From NCBI RefSeq assembly GCF_000518805.1, contig NZ_JAEH01000024.1, positions 1 through 64,000 of the forward strand: a DNA stretch of 64,000 bases, read 5' to 3'. Numbering within the stretch: the first letter of the stretch is position 1; the number at the start of each line of letters is the position of its first letter. This DNA comes from Shewanella waksmanii ATCC BAA-643. Lineage in GTDB: Bacteria > Pseudomonadota > Gammaproteobacteria > Enterobacterales > Shewanellaceae. The translations under genes were made by a program, and so were the position numbers. The notes beneath the pieces were generated by a model. The model saw only the letters and a program-made list of their open reading frames with translations, had not been told where the DNA came from and ran no database searches. Shown here one piece after another: positions 27,876 through 41,011 of this stretch.

Positions 27876-30800
27876 ATGCTAAAACTAAAACTTACACCGC
27901 TATGCACTGCTATCGCATTAAGCTTAAGCAGCGCGGCATTTGCAGAAACCAACACCGAAGAAGCCAAAAAGTGGCAAGTCAATGCACCACAAGATGCCCC
28001 TTTGCAGCAAGTTGCTGTTGATGTCACCGAAGGCACATGGATGAACGTGAGTGTCAGCCCTGATGGTAAGCACATCGTGTTCGATTTACTTGGTGATATT
28101 TATCAAATGCCGATTTCTGGCGGCGAAGCTAAACCTCTAGCTTCAGGCATTGCTTGGCAAATGCAGCCTGTTTATAGCCCCGATGGCAAATATATCGCGT
28201 TTACGTCTGATGAAGATGGCGGCGATAACATTTGGATAATGAACGCTGATGGTAGCAACCCACGCCCTGTGACCAAAGAGACATTTCGCTTATTGAACAG
28301 CCCTGCATGGAGCCCAGACTCGCAATACTTGGTGGCCCGTAAACACTTTACTGGTAGTCGTAGTCTAGGAGCCGGTGAAGTGTGGCTGTACCATGTCGCA
28401 GGTGGTGATGGTGTTAAACTCACAGAACGTCCCAATGAGCAAAAAGATCTTGGCGAACCCGCCTATTCACCTGATGGACGTTATATCTATTTTAGCCAGG
28501 ACGCCACCCCCGGCAAGACCTTCCACTACTCAAAAGATTCTGTAAAAGGCATCTACAAGATCAAGCGCTACGATACTCAGACTGGCGACATTGAGGTGCT
28601 AATTGAAGGCACGGGTGGTGCGATACGTCCAACCCCGAGTCCTGATGGTAAAAAACTCGCGTATATTAAGCGTGATGGTTTTCAGTCTACCCTATATTTA
28701 CTCGATCTAAAATCAGGTGCAACTGAAAAGCTATACGATAAGCTTGATCGTGATATGCAAGAAACATGGGCGATCCATGGTGTTTACCCCACCATGAGCT
28801 GGACTGCAGATAACGAGCAGATCGTATTCTGGGCAGGCGGTAAGATCAACAAACTTGATGTTGCATCTAAGCAAGTAGACAACATTCCATTTGCCGTTAA
28901 AACTGAGCGTGCAGTTCAGCCGTCAGTGCGTTTTACCCAAAACCTAGACCAAGACCAGTTTGATGTAAAAATGCTGCGCATGGCGCAAGTATCACCAGAT
29001 GGTAAAAAAGTGGTTTACGAGGCCCTAGGTAAGCTATGGATAAAAAGCCTACCCGATGGTTCAGTTAAACGTTTAACCCGCTTAGATAGCGATCTACGCG
29101 AACTATACCCACAATGGTCTAGAGATGGTAAGCAATTAGTTTTCACTACTTGGGATGATGACGACCAAGGCAGCGTCCGCGTAATGACCTTACGCAACAA
29201 ACGCGTAAAAACACTCACCCAAGAACCTGGCAAATATGTAGAACCTACCTTCTCTCCCGACGGTGATATGGTGGTTTACCGCAAAGCGAAAGGCGGTAAT
29301 GTGACGCCAACAACGTGGTCACAAGAGCCGGGCTTATATCGAGTCACAACAAAAGGTACCGACACATTCAAATTGTCAGCCAAAGGGTATCAACCACAAT
29401 TTGGCGCTGACAACGAACGTGTTTACTTCATGGACTACGGTGACACACCACAACTGTCATCCATCAACATGCACGGCTTCCAACCTCAAGTGCACTATAC
29501 CAGTAAGCATGCTACAGAATTTAGGGTGTCGCCTGATGGTAAACAGTTAGCATTTGCAGAGCGCTTTAGAGTTTATGTTACCCCGTTTGCTAAACATGGT
29601 GAAACTATCCAAATTGGCCCTAAAGCCAGTAGTTTACCGGTTAGCCAGCTTAGTGTAAGAGCGGGTGAAAGTATCAGTTGGAACAACCGTAGCAACCAGC
29701 TGTACTGGACCTTAGGTCCTGAGTTATATCAGGTAGGTGTCGACACTAATTATCAAGCAGATGCAGACAAAGCTGAGCCAACAATTACAGAGATCGGCTT
29801 TAGCCAAGAAGCTGATGTTCCACGTGGAACAGTAGCATTTGTTGGCGGACAAATTATCACTATGGAGCAAGACCAAGTCATTGAAAATGGCGTAGTGATA
29901 GTCAAAGACAATAAGATCATTACAGTTGGTGAAGCCAATACTGACATTCCAAGTGGCGCTAAAGTCATTGATATTAAGGGCAAGACTTTAATGCCCGGTT
30001 TGTTCGATGCTCACGCCCATGGTGCTCAAGCAGACAATGAGATTATTCCTCAGCAAAACTGGGAGTTATACTCCAACCTTTCACTAGGTGTAACGGCTAT
30101 CCACGACCCTTCTAATGACACCACCGAAATTTTTGCCGCAGCAGAACAGCAAAAAGCCGGTAACATTGTCGGCCCGAGAATCTTCTCAACCGGTACCATT
30201 TTGTATGGCGCAAATGCGCCAGGATATACTTCCCACATCGATTCACTGGATGATGCCAAGTTCCATTTAGAACGACTGAAGAAAGTGGGTGCATTCAGCG
30301 TCAAGAGTTATAACCAACCGCGCCGGAACCAGCGACAACAAGTGATCACCGCAGCACGTGAACTTGAAATGATGGTAGTACCGGAAGGCGGAAGTTTGCT
30401 GCAACATAACCTCACTATGATTGCAGATGGTCATACAACCATCGAGCACTCATTACCTGCTGGTGCAATCTACGATGATGTTAAGCAGTTCTGGAGCCAG
30501 ACAGAAGTTGCCTATACACCGACATTAGTCGTGGCATACGGGGGGATTTCAGGAGAAAACTATTGGTATGATAAGACCGATGTTTGGGCTCACCCGCGTC
30601 TATCTATGTATGTTCCCAGTGATAGATTAGAAGCCCGTTCAATGCGTAGACCCAAAGCGCCCGATGCTCACTACAATCACTTCAACGTGGCAAGAGTCGC
30701 AAACGAAATGAATGAGCTGGGAATTAAACCTAACATTGGTGCCCATGGTCAGCGTGAAGGTTTAGCAGCTCATTGGGAAATGTGGATGTTTGCTCAAGGT

Positions 30801-31064
30801 GGTATGAGTAACCTTGAAGTACTAAAAACTGCCACCATAAACCCAGCAAAAACATTTGGAATGGATCATCAGATTGGTTCGGTTAAAGCGGGTAAGTTAG
30901 CTGACCTGATTGTTATTGATGGTGACCCACTAACTGACATCCGCCAAACTGATCGAGTGAGCTATACCATGGTTAACGGTAAGCTGTTTGACGCCGAAAC
31001 CATGAATGAGCTAAATGGTGACAAAAAACAACGTAAAAAGTTTTTCTTTGAAACCGATAAGTAG
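27876..31064 (+). CDS. Exported TolB-type beta-propeller / amidohydrolase fusion
   Basis: The 1062 residues begin with a signal peptide (cleavage near SAAFA-ET, residue 24). Residues about 45-640 hold repeated TolB/PD40 propeller blades, each with S-P-D-G-K or a variant (SVSPDGKHIVF, YSPDGKYIAFTS, FSPDGDMVVY, VSPDGKQLAFAE). Residues about 645-1050 form an amidohydrolase-superfamily TIM barrel with the metal motif MPGLFDAHAHG, further histidines in HTTIEHSLP and NIGAHGQREG, and the C-terminal SVKAGKLADLIVIDGDPL segment. The likely role is periplasmic hydrolysis of peptides or cyclic amides; the substrate is unknown. A perfect parS lies inside the gene, between propeller and barrel. It ends at a terminator that is itself a parS. 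Confidence 0.88.
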   Translation: MLKLKLTPLCTAIALSLSSAAFAETNTEEAKKWQVNAPQDAPLQQVAVDVTEGTWMNVSVSPDGKHIVFDLLGDIYQMPISGGEAKPLASGIAWQMQPVYSPDGKYIAFTSDEDGGDNIWIMNADGSNPRPVTKETFRLLNSPAWSPDSQYLVARKHFTGSRSLGAGEVWLYHVAGGDGVKLTERPNEQKDLGEPAYSPDGRYIYFSQDATPGKTFHYSKDSVKGIYKIKRYDTQTGDIEVLIEGTGGAIRPTPSPDGKKLAYIKRDGFQSTLYLLDLKSGATEKLYDKLDRDMQETWAIHGVYPTMSWTADNEQIVFWAGGKINKLDVASKQVDNIPFAVKTERAVQPSVRFTQNLDQDQFDVKMLRMAQVSPDGKKVVYEALGKLWIKSLPDGSVKRLTRLDSDLRELYPQWSRDGKQLVFTTWDDDDQGSVRVMTLRNKRVKTLTQEPGKYVEPTFSPDGDMVVYRKAKGGNVTPTTWSQEPGLYRVTTKGTDTFKLSAKGYQPQFGADNERVYFMDYGDTPQLSSINMHGFQPQVHYTSKHATEFRVSPDGKQLAFAERFRVYVTPFAKHGETIQIGPKASSLPVSQLSVRAGESISWNNRSNQLYWTLGPELYQVGVDTNYQADADKAEPTITEIGFSQEADVPRGTVAFVGGQIITMEQDQVIENGVVIVKDNKIITVGEANTDIPSGAKVIDIKGKTLMPGLFDAHAHGAQADNEIIPQQNWELYSNLSLGVTAIHDPSNDTTEIFAAAEQQKAGNIVGPRIFSTGTILYGANAPGYTSHIDSLDDAKFHLERLKKVGAFSVKSYNQPRRNQRQQVITAARELEMMVVPEGGSLLQHNLTMIADGHTTIEHSLPAGAIYDDVKQFWSQTEVAYTPTLVVAYGGISGENYWYDKTDVWAHPRLSMYVPSDRLEARSMRRPKAPDAHYNHFNVARVANEMNELGIKPNIGAHGQREGLAAHWEMWMFAQGGMSNLEVLKTATINPAKTFGMDHQIGSVKAGKLADLIVIDGDPLTDIRQTDRVSYTMVNGKLFDAETMNELNGDKKQRKKFFFETDK
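29816..29831. other. parS centromere site 3, inside the amidohydrolase gene
   Basis: TGTTCCACGTGGAACA is a perfect 16-bp palindrome of the parS family, located within codons for the VPRGTV segment at the junction of the two domains. Its conservation as a DNA site would constrain the protein sequence there. Confidence 0.85.
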
Positions 31065-31119
31065 TCGTCAAACTTAGGTTTCAGGAAAATTAATTTTTTT
31101 GTCAAAATTGATTAGCAAA

Positions 31120-31150
31120 AAAGGCATGTTCCACGTGGAACATGCCTTTT
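31120..31150. terminator. Terminator whose stem is a perfect parS (site 4)
   Basis: An A-run, then GGCATGTTCCACGTGGAACATGCC (24-bp perfect palindrome), then a T-run lie between the convergent amidohydrolase and tag genes. Bases 31127-31142 are TGTTCCACGTGGAACA, a perfect parS. The same sequence thus has the form of a bidirectional Rho-independent terminator and of a ParB-binding centromere site. Confidence 0.85.
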
Positions 31151-31211
31151 TATTCATTACGAGTTGTCAATTATTAAACGCCCCAACCTAAAATTTATAG
31201 GAAGAGCTGAT

Positions 31212-31775
31212 TTAACTTTTACTATAACAAAAACAATCTGTTGTATGATCGTTAACCATGCCTACCGCTTGCATAAACGCATAACAAATAGTCGGTCCGA
31301 CAAAGTTAAATCCGGCTTTTTTAAGCGCTTTAGACATTGCTTCTGACTCCGTCGTTTGCGCTGGCACCTCAGCCATAGACTTAAACTGATTATTAATCGG
31401 TTTACCACCAACAAAATCCCACAAAAATTGGCTAAAATCGATTCCCTGCTGTTCCATAGCGACAAAAGCGCGCGCATTGCGAATAATGGAATTAATCTTC
31501 AATCGGTTCCGGACAATGCCAGAATCCTGCATTAAGGTCTCGACATTTTGCTCATCATATTTCGAGACAATATAAGGATCAAAATTAGCAAAAGCCGCTT
31601 CGTAATTTTGTTGTTTCTTAAGAATGGTTATCCAAGACAAACCTGCTTGTTGACCATCTAAACATAACTTGGCAAACAACTCCTGCTTATCATAAACCGG
31701 CCTTCCCCAAACATTATCATGATATGCCTGATATATCGGGTCATTACCAACCCAACTACAGCGTGTCGTATCCAT
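31212..31775 (-). CDS. tag: DNA-3-methyladenine glycosylase I
   Basis: Tag excises 3-methyladenine from alkylated DNA. The 187 residues show the N-terminal RCSWVGNDPIYQAYHDNVWG with zinc ligands C6 and H19, LDGQQAGLSWITILKKQQNY with the base-pocket aromatic residues, NFVGPTICYAFMQAVGMVNDH and the C-terminal H-x3-C zinc ligands (DHTTDCFCY). It is convergent with the amidohydrolase gene and divergent from glyQ. Confidence 0.95.
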   Translation of the reverse strand: MDTTRCSWVGNDPIYQAYHDNVWGRPVYDKQELFAKLCLDGQQAGLSWITILKKQQNYEAAFANFDPYIVSKYDEQNVETLMQDSGIVRNRLKINSIIRNARAFVAMEQQGIDFSQFLWDFVGGKPINNQFKSMAEVPAQTTESEAMSKALKKAGFNFVGPTICYAFMQAVGMVNDHTTDCFCYSKS

Positions 31776-31882
31776 CAGAAAATCCCATTTTTTCGCTATT
31801 GAGTTAGAAAATAACCTACATAAGCGTAATTCTACAAGGTATAATCGAAACCATTTTCTATCACCAGCCGACAGTAGTAGAC

Positions 31883-32788
31883 ATGACGACGAAACACGAC
31901 ATCAAAACATTCCAGGGATTTATCTTAACCCTGCAGGAATATTGGGCGCAGCAAGGTTGCGCAATTGTTCAACCATTGGATATGGAAGTCGGCGCGGGTA
32001 CATTCCACCCGATGACTTTTTTACGCTCTCTAGGCCCTGAGCCAATGAGCAGTGCTTACGTCCAGCCATGTCGCCGCCCGACCGATGGTCGTTATGGCGA
32101 CAACCCAAACCGTCTACAACACTACTATCAATTTCAGGTGATCTTGAAGCCTTCTCCATCAAACATCCAAGAGTTGTACCTTGGCTCGCTTGAAGCATTG
32201 GGTGTCGATATGGGCGTACATGATGTTCGCTTTGTTGAAGACAACTGGGAATCGCCAACACTCGGCGCATGGGGACTCGGCTGGGAAGTGTGGCTCAATG
32301 GTATGGAAGTTTCACAGTTTACCTACTTCCAGCAAGTGGGCGGTCTAGAATGTAGCCCAGTAACAGGTGAGATCACCTATGGCCTAGAACGCTTGGCGAT
32401 GTATATTCAAGAAGTTGATAGTGTTTACGACCTGGTTTGGACAGATGGTCCTATGGGCAAGATCATGTATGGCGATATCTTCCATCAAAATGAAGTTGAA
32501 CAGTCTACTTACAACTTTGAACACGCTAATGTTGATGTCCTATTTAAGCAGTTTGAAGATTGCGAACAAGCCTGCAATGAACTGTTAGCGCTGGAAACGC
32601 CCTTGCCATTACCTGCCTACGAGCAAGTAATGAAGGCCTCACATGCCTTTAACCTACTTGATGCACGCCATGCTATCTCGGTGACAGAACGTCAACGTTA
32701 CATTCTCCGCGTTAGAACTATGGCTAAAGCCGTTGCAGAATCTTATTATCAAGCGCGTGAAGCTCTTGGCTTCCCAATGTGTAAGTAG
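31883..32788 (+). CDS. glyQ: Glycyl-tRNA synthetase alpha subunit
   Basis: GlyQ is the class II catalytic subunit of the alpha2beta2 glycyl-tRNA synthetase. The 301 residues open [23 protein letters not shown]. They contain [18 protein letters not shown], the motif 2-like [14 protein letters not shown], and motif 3 [15 protein letters not shown]. It is followed by glyS after 12 bases and is certainly co-transcribed. Confidence 0.98.
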   Translation: MTTKHDIKTFQGFILTLQEYWAQQGCAIVQPLDMEVGAGTFHPMTFLRSLGPEPMSSAYVQPCRRPTDGRYGDNPNRLQHYYQFQVILKPSPSNIQELYLGSLEALGVDMGVHDVRFVEDNWESPTLGAWGLGWEVWLNGMEVSQFTYFQQVGGLECSPVTGEITYGLERLAMYIQEVDSVYDLVWTDGPMGKIMYGDIFHQNEVEQSTYNFEHANVDVLFKQFEDCEQACNELLALETPLPLPAYEQVMKASHAFNLLDARHAISVTERQRYILRVRTMAKAVAESYYQAREALGFPMCK

Positions 32789-32800
32789 AGGTACCTTATA

Positions 32801-34870
32801 ATGAAATTTGAAAACTTACTCATTGAAGTAGGCACAGAAGAACTGCCACCAAAGGCATTAAGAACACTTGCTGAGTCGTTTGTTAGTAACTTCACTGACG
32901 AACTAAACAAAGCTGAATTGAGCTTTGAATCAGCAACTTGGTATGCGGCGCCACGCCGTTTAGCAATAGCAGTAAACCAACTGGTGGTTGCCCAAGCGGA
33001 CAAAGTCGTTGAAAAGCGCGGCCCAGCTATCGCTCAAGCGTTCGATGCTGACGGAAATCCAACCAAAGCAGCCATGGGTTGGGCACGCGGTAATGGCATC
33101 TCAGTTGATCAAGCCGAACGCCTAGTCACCGACAAAGGTGAACGGCTACTGCACAAAGCAAAAGTTGTCGGCGTTGAAACCCAAAGCCTCGTTGCTGACA
33201 TGGCCCAGCGCGCTTTAGATAAACTACCTATCCCTAAGCCTATGCGTTGGGGTAGCAGTAAAACTCAATTTATTCGTCCTGTGCACACGGTCACCATGTT
33301 ATTTGGCAGCGAGCTTATCGCTGGCGAGTTGCTAGGTATTAAATCAGCAAGGACTATTCGTGGCCACCGGTTCATGGGTGTTGATACATTTGAATTAGAC
33401 CATGCTGATAACTACCTCAGCAGCTTGAAAGAACAAGGTAAAGTGGTCGCCGATTACGAAGCACGTAAGAGCCTGATTAAAGCAGATGCTCAAGCGGCAG
33501 CCGAGAAAATTGGTGGCGTTGCTGAACTAGAAGATGACCTGCTAGAAGAAGTTGCATCATTAGTTGAATGGCCGGTTGTGCTATCAGCCAGCTTTGAAGA
33601 AAAGTTCCTCGATGTGCCAGCTGAAGCTTTGGTTTATACCATGAAGGGCGATCAAAAGTACTTCCCGGTATTTGATAGAAATGGCGCGCTACTGCCGCAC
33701 TTTATCTTCGTGACCAACATCGAATCTAAAGATCCACAGCAAATCATTTCTGGTAACGAGAAAGTCGTTCGCCCTCGCCTTGCCGATGCCGAATTCTTCT
33801 TCGAAACTGATAAAAAACAAAGCCTAGAGTCACGTCTATCTAGCTTAGAAACCGTGGTATTCCAAAAACAACTGGGTACCATCAAACAACGCGTCGAGCG
33901 TATCTCTGCACTGGCAAGCTTTATCGCAAATAGCATAGGAGCCAATCAAGAAGAAGCGGCTCGTGCAGGCCTGCTGTCTAAGTCAGATTTGATGACCAAT
34001 ATGGTGATGGAATTTACCGATCTGCAAGGTACCATGGGGATGCACTATGCACGCCTAAATGGTGAAGCAGAGTCTGTAGCGGTTGCACTTGCACAGCAAT
34101 ACAAGCCAAAATTCTCTGGTGACACAGTACCAACAGCACCTATTTCTGTGTGTGTTGCTTTAGCGGAAAAACTCGATACGTTAGTGGGTATTTTTGGTAT
34201 TGGCCAAGCCCCCAAAGGCGCTGCGGATCCATTTGCACTGCGCCGTGCCGCCATTGGTGTTTTACGCATCTGTTTAGAGAACAACTTGCCGCTCGATCTC
34301 GTCGACCTTATCGCCGAAGCACAAGCACTGCACGGTGACAACCTCACTAATGAGAATGTTGCAGAGCAAGTACTTGAGTTTTTTATGGGCCGCTTCAGAG
34401 CTTGGTATCAAGACCAAGGCGTTAGTGTTGATGTGATTCTGGCTGTACTTGCTCGTCGCCCTACGGCACCCGCTGACTTTGAAAGTCGCATCAAAGCCGT
34501 TGCACATTTTAGAACACTGGAGCAAGCCACAGCACTAGCAGCAGCGAATAAGCGTGTATCAAATATCTTAGCGAAAGTAGAAGGTGAATTACCTTCAACT
34601 ATTAAACCTGAGCTATTACAAGAAAATGCAGAGCAAGCGCTCGCAGCACAACTTGATAAGTTAGCCCCGCAACTGGCACCGCTTTTTGCTGCGGCGAACT
34701 ACCAACAAGCGCTTCAATTACTTGCTGAACTGCGCGACACTGTGGATACCTTCTTCGAAGATGTGATGGTAATGGCAGACGATGAAGCCCTTAAGCAAAA
34801 CCGCCTAGCTTTGCTTGCAAGTCTACGAGCGCAATTTTTGCATGCCGCGGATATCTCCTTGCTGCAATAG
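32801..34870 (+). CDS. glyS: Glycyl-tRNA synthetase beta subunit
   Basis: GlyS provides tRNA binding for the alpha2beta2 enzyme. The 689 residues match the family length. Signatures include [15 protein letters not shown] at the N terminus, [16 protein letters not shown], the HD-like [14 protein letters not shown], and [18 protein letters not shown], then an anticodon-binding-like C terminus. A terminator with a TTCG loop follows 20 bases after the stop. Confidence 0.98.
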   Translation: MKFENLLIEVGTEELPPKALRTLAESFVSNFTDELNKAELSFESATWYAAPRRLAIAVNQLVVAQADKVVEKRGPAIAQAFDADGNPTKAAMGWARGNGISVDQAERLVTDKGERLLHKAKVVGVETQSLVADMAQRALDKLPIPKPMRWGSSKTQFIRPVHTVTMLFGSELIAGELLGIKSARTIRGHRFMGVDTFELDHADNYLSSLKEQGKVVADYEARKSLIKADAQAAAEKIGGVAELEDDLLEEVASLVEWPVVLSASFEEKFLDVPAEALVYTMKGDQKYFPVFDRNGALLPHFIFVTNIESKDPQQIISGNEKVVRPRLADAEFFFETDKKQSLESRLSSLETVVFQKQLGTIKQRVERISALASFIANSIGANQEEAARAGLLSKSDLMTNMVMEFTDLQGTMGMHYARLNGEAESVAVALAQQYKPKFSGDTVPTAPISVCVALAEKLDTLVGIFGIGQAPKGAADPFALRRAAIGVLRICLENNLPLDLVDLIAEAQALHGDNLTNENVAEQVLEFFMGRFRAWYQDQGVSVDVILAVLARRPTAPADFESRIKAVAHFRTLEQATALAAANKRVSNILAKVEGELPSTIKPELLQENAEQALAAQLDKLAPQLAPLFAAANYQQALQLLAELRDTVDTFFEDVMVMADDEALKQNRLALLASLRAQFLHAADISLLQ

Positions 34871-34889
34871 CAAAGACTAGCAAAATACA

Positions 34890-34916
34890 AAATGCACCTT
34901 CGGGTGCATTTTTTGT
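34890..34916 (+). terminator. Rho-independent terminator of glyQS
   Basis: AATGCACC, a TTCG tetraloop and GGTGCATT run into six T residues. The stable UUCG loop closes an 8-bp stem. Confidence 0.92.
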
Positions 34917-34989
34917 ATCTGGCTTAGGTTGTTTTTCCGCAATAATCACTCCACACTAATCACCACAACGCACAATAAGAGAACGACTT

Positions 34990-35667
34990 TTGGGCAACCC
35001 GATAATCTACCGACTGGGCGAAAGAGCATTGGTACTCGATCCCACACCTTCGACACCTATCAGCATGGCACTGCAACGCAAACTATGTTGGATAGCTGAC
35101 TTATGCCGCGACAGACAAGAGATCATCAGTGCAGTACCGGGAATGAATAATCTCACCCTCACCCTTAGCGCTATGAGTCATATTCCATCATGGCAACAGC
35201 AACTTCAACAGCTATGGGATGAAGCCGAAAGTGCACAATTATCAAGCCGGCACCATGTTATCGAAGTCAAATATGGTGGCCGTTATGGTGGTGACCTTGA
35301 TGCGGTCGCACGTCATCATCAAATAACCACCGATGAAGTCATCGCGTACCACACCGCCCCCAGCTATCAAGTATGTTTTATCGGCTTTATGCCTGGCTTT
35401 GCCTATCTAACTGGCCTAGATAGCCGTATCGCAACACCAAGATTAGCAAGCCCACGCCAAAACGTGCCCGCTGGTAGTGTCGGTATTGGCGGTGAACAAA
35501 CCGGGATCTATCCGGCAATGAGCCCTGGAGGTTGGCAGCTAATCGGTCATTGCGATATTGAATTATTTAGCCCAAATCACAACCCGCCTAGCTTACTTCA
35601 GCCCGGTGACAGCCTAAGCTTTACTGCGTTAAAGCCCGTTTCGCGAGGAACACATGCTGCTAATTAA
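34990..35667 (+). CDS. pxpB: 5-oxoprolinase subunit PxpB
   Basis: PxpABC opens 5-oxoproline to glutamate with ATP. PxpB belongs to the KipI/allophanate-hydrolase subunit 1 family. The 225 residues show YRLGERALVLD near the start, SYQVCFIGFMPGFAYLTGL, and PRQNVPAGSVGIGGEQTGIYP. The start is TTG at 34990, which gives the family N terminus, and no ATG is suitably placed. The stop overlaps pxpC by 14 bases. Confidence 0.92.
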   Translation: MGNPIIYRLGERALVLDPTPSTPISMALQRKLCWIADLCRDRQEIISAVPGMNNLTLTLSAMSHIPSWQQQLQQLWDEAESAQLSSRHHVIEVKYGGRYGGDLDAVARHHQITTDEVIAYHTAPSYQVCFIGFMPGFAYLTGLDSRIATPRLASPRQNVPAGSVGIGGEQTGIYPAMSPGGWQLIGHCDIELFSPNHNPPSLLQPGDSLSFTALKPVSRGTHAAN

Positions 35668-36583
35668 TCAACTTGTCGGCATGGCAACCATTCAAGATTT
35701 AGGTCGGTACGGCTATGGCCATTTGGGCGTAGCCCAGTGTGGTGCTATAGACCGCCAAGCACTGCTACTGGCAAATAAGCTACTTAACAACTTAGATGAT
35801 TGTGCCGCTATCGAGTTTACCGCCAGCCTCACTGTCACTTTTAATCAAGATTGTTGGTTCACCATCACCGGCGCCCCGTTTATCGCCAATATTGCTCAGC
35901 GAAATATATGGCACGGGTGGCGCAATCGTGCCCGTAAAGGTGAGACACTGACCATCATGGGACCGAAACAAGGCCGCTTTGGCTACCTTGCAGTAGAAGC
36001 TGGGTTTAGGGTCGACTCTGTTATGGCTAGCGCCAGTACAGATATAAACAGCGGTTTTGGTGGCTTAAATGGACGACTATTACAAGCAGGAGACCAAATC
36101 GGCATCAATCCCAGCAACACCAATATAAGTAAGCCTGTTGGCGCGGTGATTAGACAAAACAATCGTAAGTTACGGGCGCTGCCCGGCCCAGAGTTACAGC
36201 ATTTTACTCCCCAAAGTCGCCAAGCATTTTGGCAGCAACACTGGCAAGTCAGTGACCAAAGTAACCGCATGGGTTATCGATTAAGCGGCGAGACACTACA
36301 GACGCACAACTTAATTGAAATGCGCTCACACGGTGTCATGCCTGGCGTAGTACAAATACCGCCAACCGGTGAGCCTATTGTATTAATGGCAGATGCTCAG
36401 GCCACTGGCGGTTACCCCCGCATAGCAACGGTAATAGAAGCTGATCTATGGAAACTGGCCCAATGCCAACCGAGTGACCACGTTCAGTTTGAGCATGTCA
36501 GCCCAGCACAAGCCGATGAAGCCAACCAAGAGTGGCAACGCTACTTCTACCGACTGCAGCGAGCGATGAATCACCATGGCTAA
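35654..36583 (+). CDS. pxpC: 5-oxoprolinase subunit PxpC
   Basis: This is the biotin-dependent-carboxyltransferase-like (KipA / allophanate hydrolase subunit 2) component. The 309 residues begin MLLINQLVGMATIQDLGRYGYGHLGV and contain GFGGLNGRLLQAGDQI and the C-terminal PTGEPIVLMADAQATGGYPRI signature. It overlaps pxpB at its start and pxpA by 8 bases at its end, so all three are translated together. Confidence 0.93.
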   Translation: MLLINQLVGMATIQDLGRYGYGHLGVAQCGAIDRQALLLANKLLNNLDDCAAIEFTASLTVTFNQDCWFTITGAPFIANIAQRNIWHGWRNRARKGETLTIMGPKQGRFGYLAVEAGFRVDSVMASASTDINSGFGGLNGRLLQAGDQIGINPSNTNISKPVGAVIRQNNRKLRALPGPELQHFTPQSRQAFWQQHWQVSDQSNRMGYRLSGETLQTHNLIEMRSHGVMPGVVQIPPTGEPIVLMADAQATGGYPRIATVIEADLWKLAQCQPSDHVQFEHVSPAQADEANQEWQRYFYRLQRAMNHHG

Positions 36584-37307
36584 GTCAAAATATATTATCG
36601 ATATCAATGCCGATCTGGGCGAAGGCTATCAATTTGACAGCCCTTTAATGGCGTTGGTGACTTCAGCGAGTATTGCCTGCGGTGGCCATACCGGTGATAC
36701 CAAGTCAATGCAGCAAAGTGTGCTGCTGGCAAAACACCACGATGTGCGCATTGGTGCTCACCCCAGCTACCCTGATCCTGATAATTTTGGTCGTCGGCCA
36801 ATGCACTTAGCAGCCAATGAGCTAACCGCTAGTCTAATTAAGCAAATAAGCGCCCTAGATGCCATATGTGACGCTTTTGAGTGCAAAATTCACTATGTAA
36901 AGCCCCACGGTGCTTTATATAACCAGGTGGCCCACAGCAGCCGAGAAGCACATGTTTTGTTTGATGCCATGCAGGCTGTTAACCCTAATTTGGCATTGAT
37001 GGCACTTGCCAATAGTCCGATAGTCACGCTGGCACAACAGCAAGGCATACCGGTGATTGCTGAAGCTTTTGCCGACAGACGATACCTTAACGATGGTCAA
37101 CTAAGCCCGCGTAGCCAAGCTGGATCAACAATCGACAAAGTCAGCGACGTGGTACAGCAAGCCAAAGCGATAGCCAGTGGCCAAGCTATTACCACCATCG
37201 ACAGCCAACCCCTGACAATTGCCGCACAGTCATTATGTCTACATGGCGATAACGCCCATGCGCTGCAATCTGCTGAGCGGATTTGTCAGGCACTAATATC
37301 GCAATAA
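36576..37307 (+). CDS. pxpA: 5-oxoprolinase subunit PxpA
   Basis: PxpA is the LamB/YcsF-type subunit. The 243 residues show IDINADLGEGYQFD, IACGGHTGDTKSM with probable metal histidines, IGAHPSYPDPDNFGRR, VKPHGALYNQVA, VIAEAFADRRYLNDGQLSPRS and CLHGDNAHAL. All are standard for the family. It is the last gene of pxpBCA, and convergent with gyrB. Confidence 0.95.
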   Translation: MAKSKYIIDINADLGEGYQFDSPLMALVTSASIACGGHTGDTKSMQQSVLLAKHHDVRIGAHPSYPDPDNFGRRPMHLAANELTASLIKQISALDAICDAFECKIHYVKPHGALYNQVAHSSREAHVLFDAMQAVNPNLALMALANSPIVTLAQQQGIPVIAEAFADRRYLNDGQLSPRSQAGSTIDKVSDVVQQAKAIASGQAITTIDSQPLTIAAQSLCLHGDNAHALQSAERICQALISQ

Positions 37308-37373
37308 TCTTTTTGGCTTAAGCACGAATGGTTCGAGCTGATATCGCAAAGCGCAATGACCTTAGCGATAGAG

Positions 37374-37403
37374 ACAAAAAAGCCCCAGACAATGCTGAGG
37401 CTT
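37374..37403 (-). terminator. Terminator of the gyrB transcript
   Basis: On the minus strand AGCCTCAG and CTGGGGCT pair (one G-T pair) and are followed by a run of seven T residues, about 20 bases after the gyrB stop. It lies between convergent pxpA and gyrB. Confidence 0.75.
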
Positions 37404-37424
37404 TTAGATTGCTATCGAACGAGA

Positions 37425-40941
<3,517 letters not shown>

Positions 40942-41011
40942 TACTGCTCGATATTGTTCACTAAACTAACAGAGTAGATGCAGTAACCAGCTACCGTATC
41001 TACTCATCAAT

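Noticed and set aside
31164-31346. 60-codon frame on the plus strand overlapping the tag gene
   Set aside because: It is antisense to tag and lies after a terminator. No ribosome site or conserved pattern.
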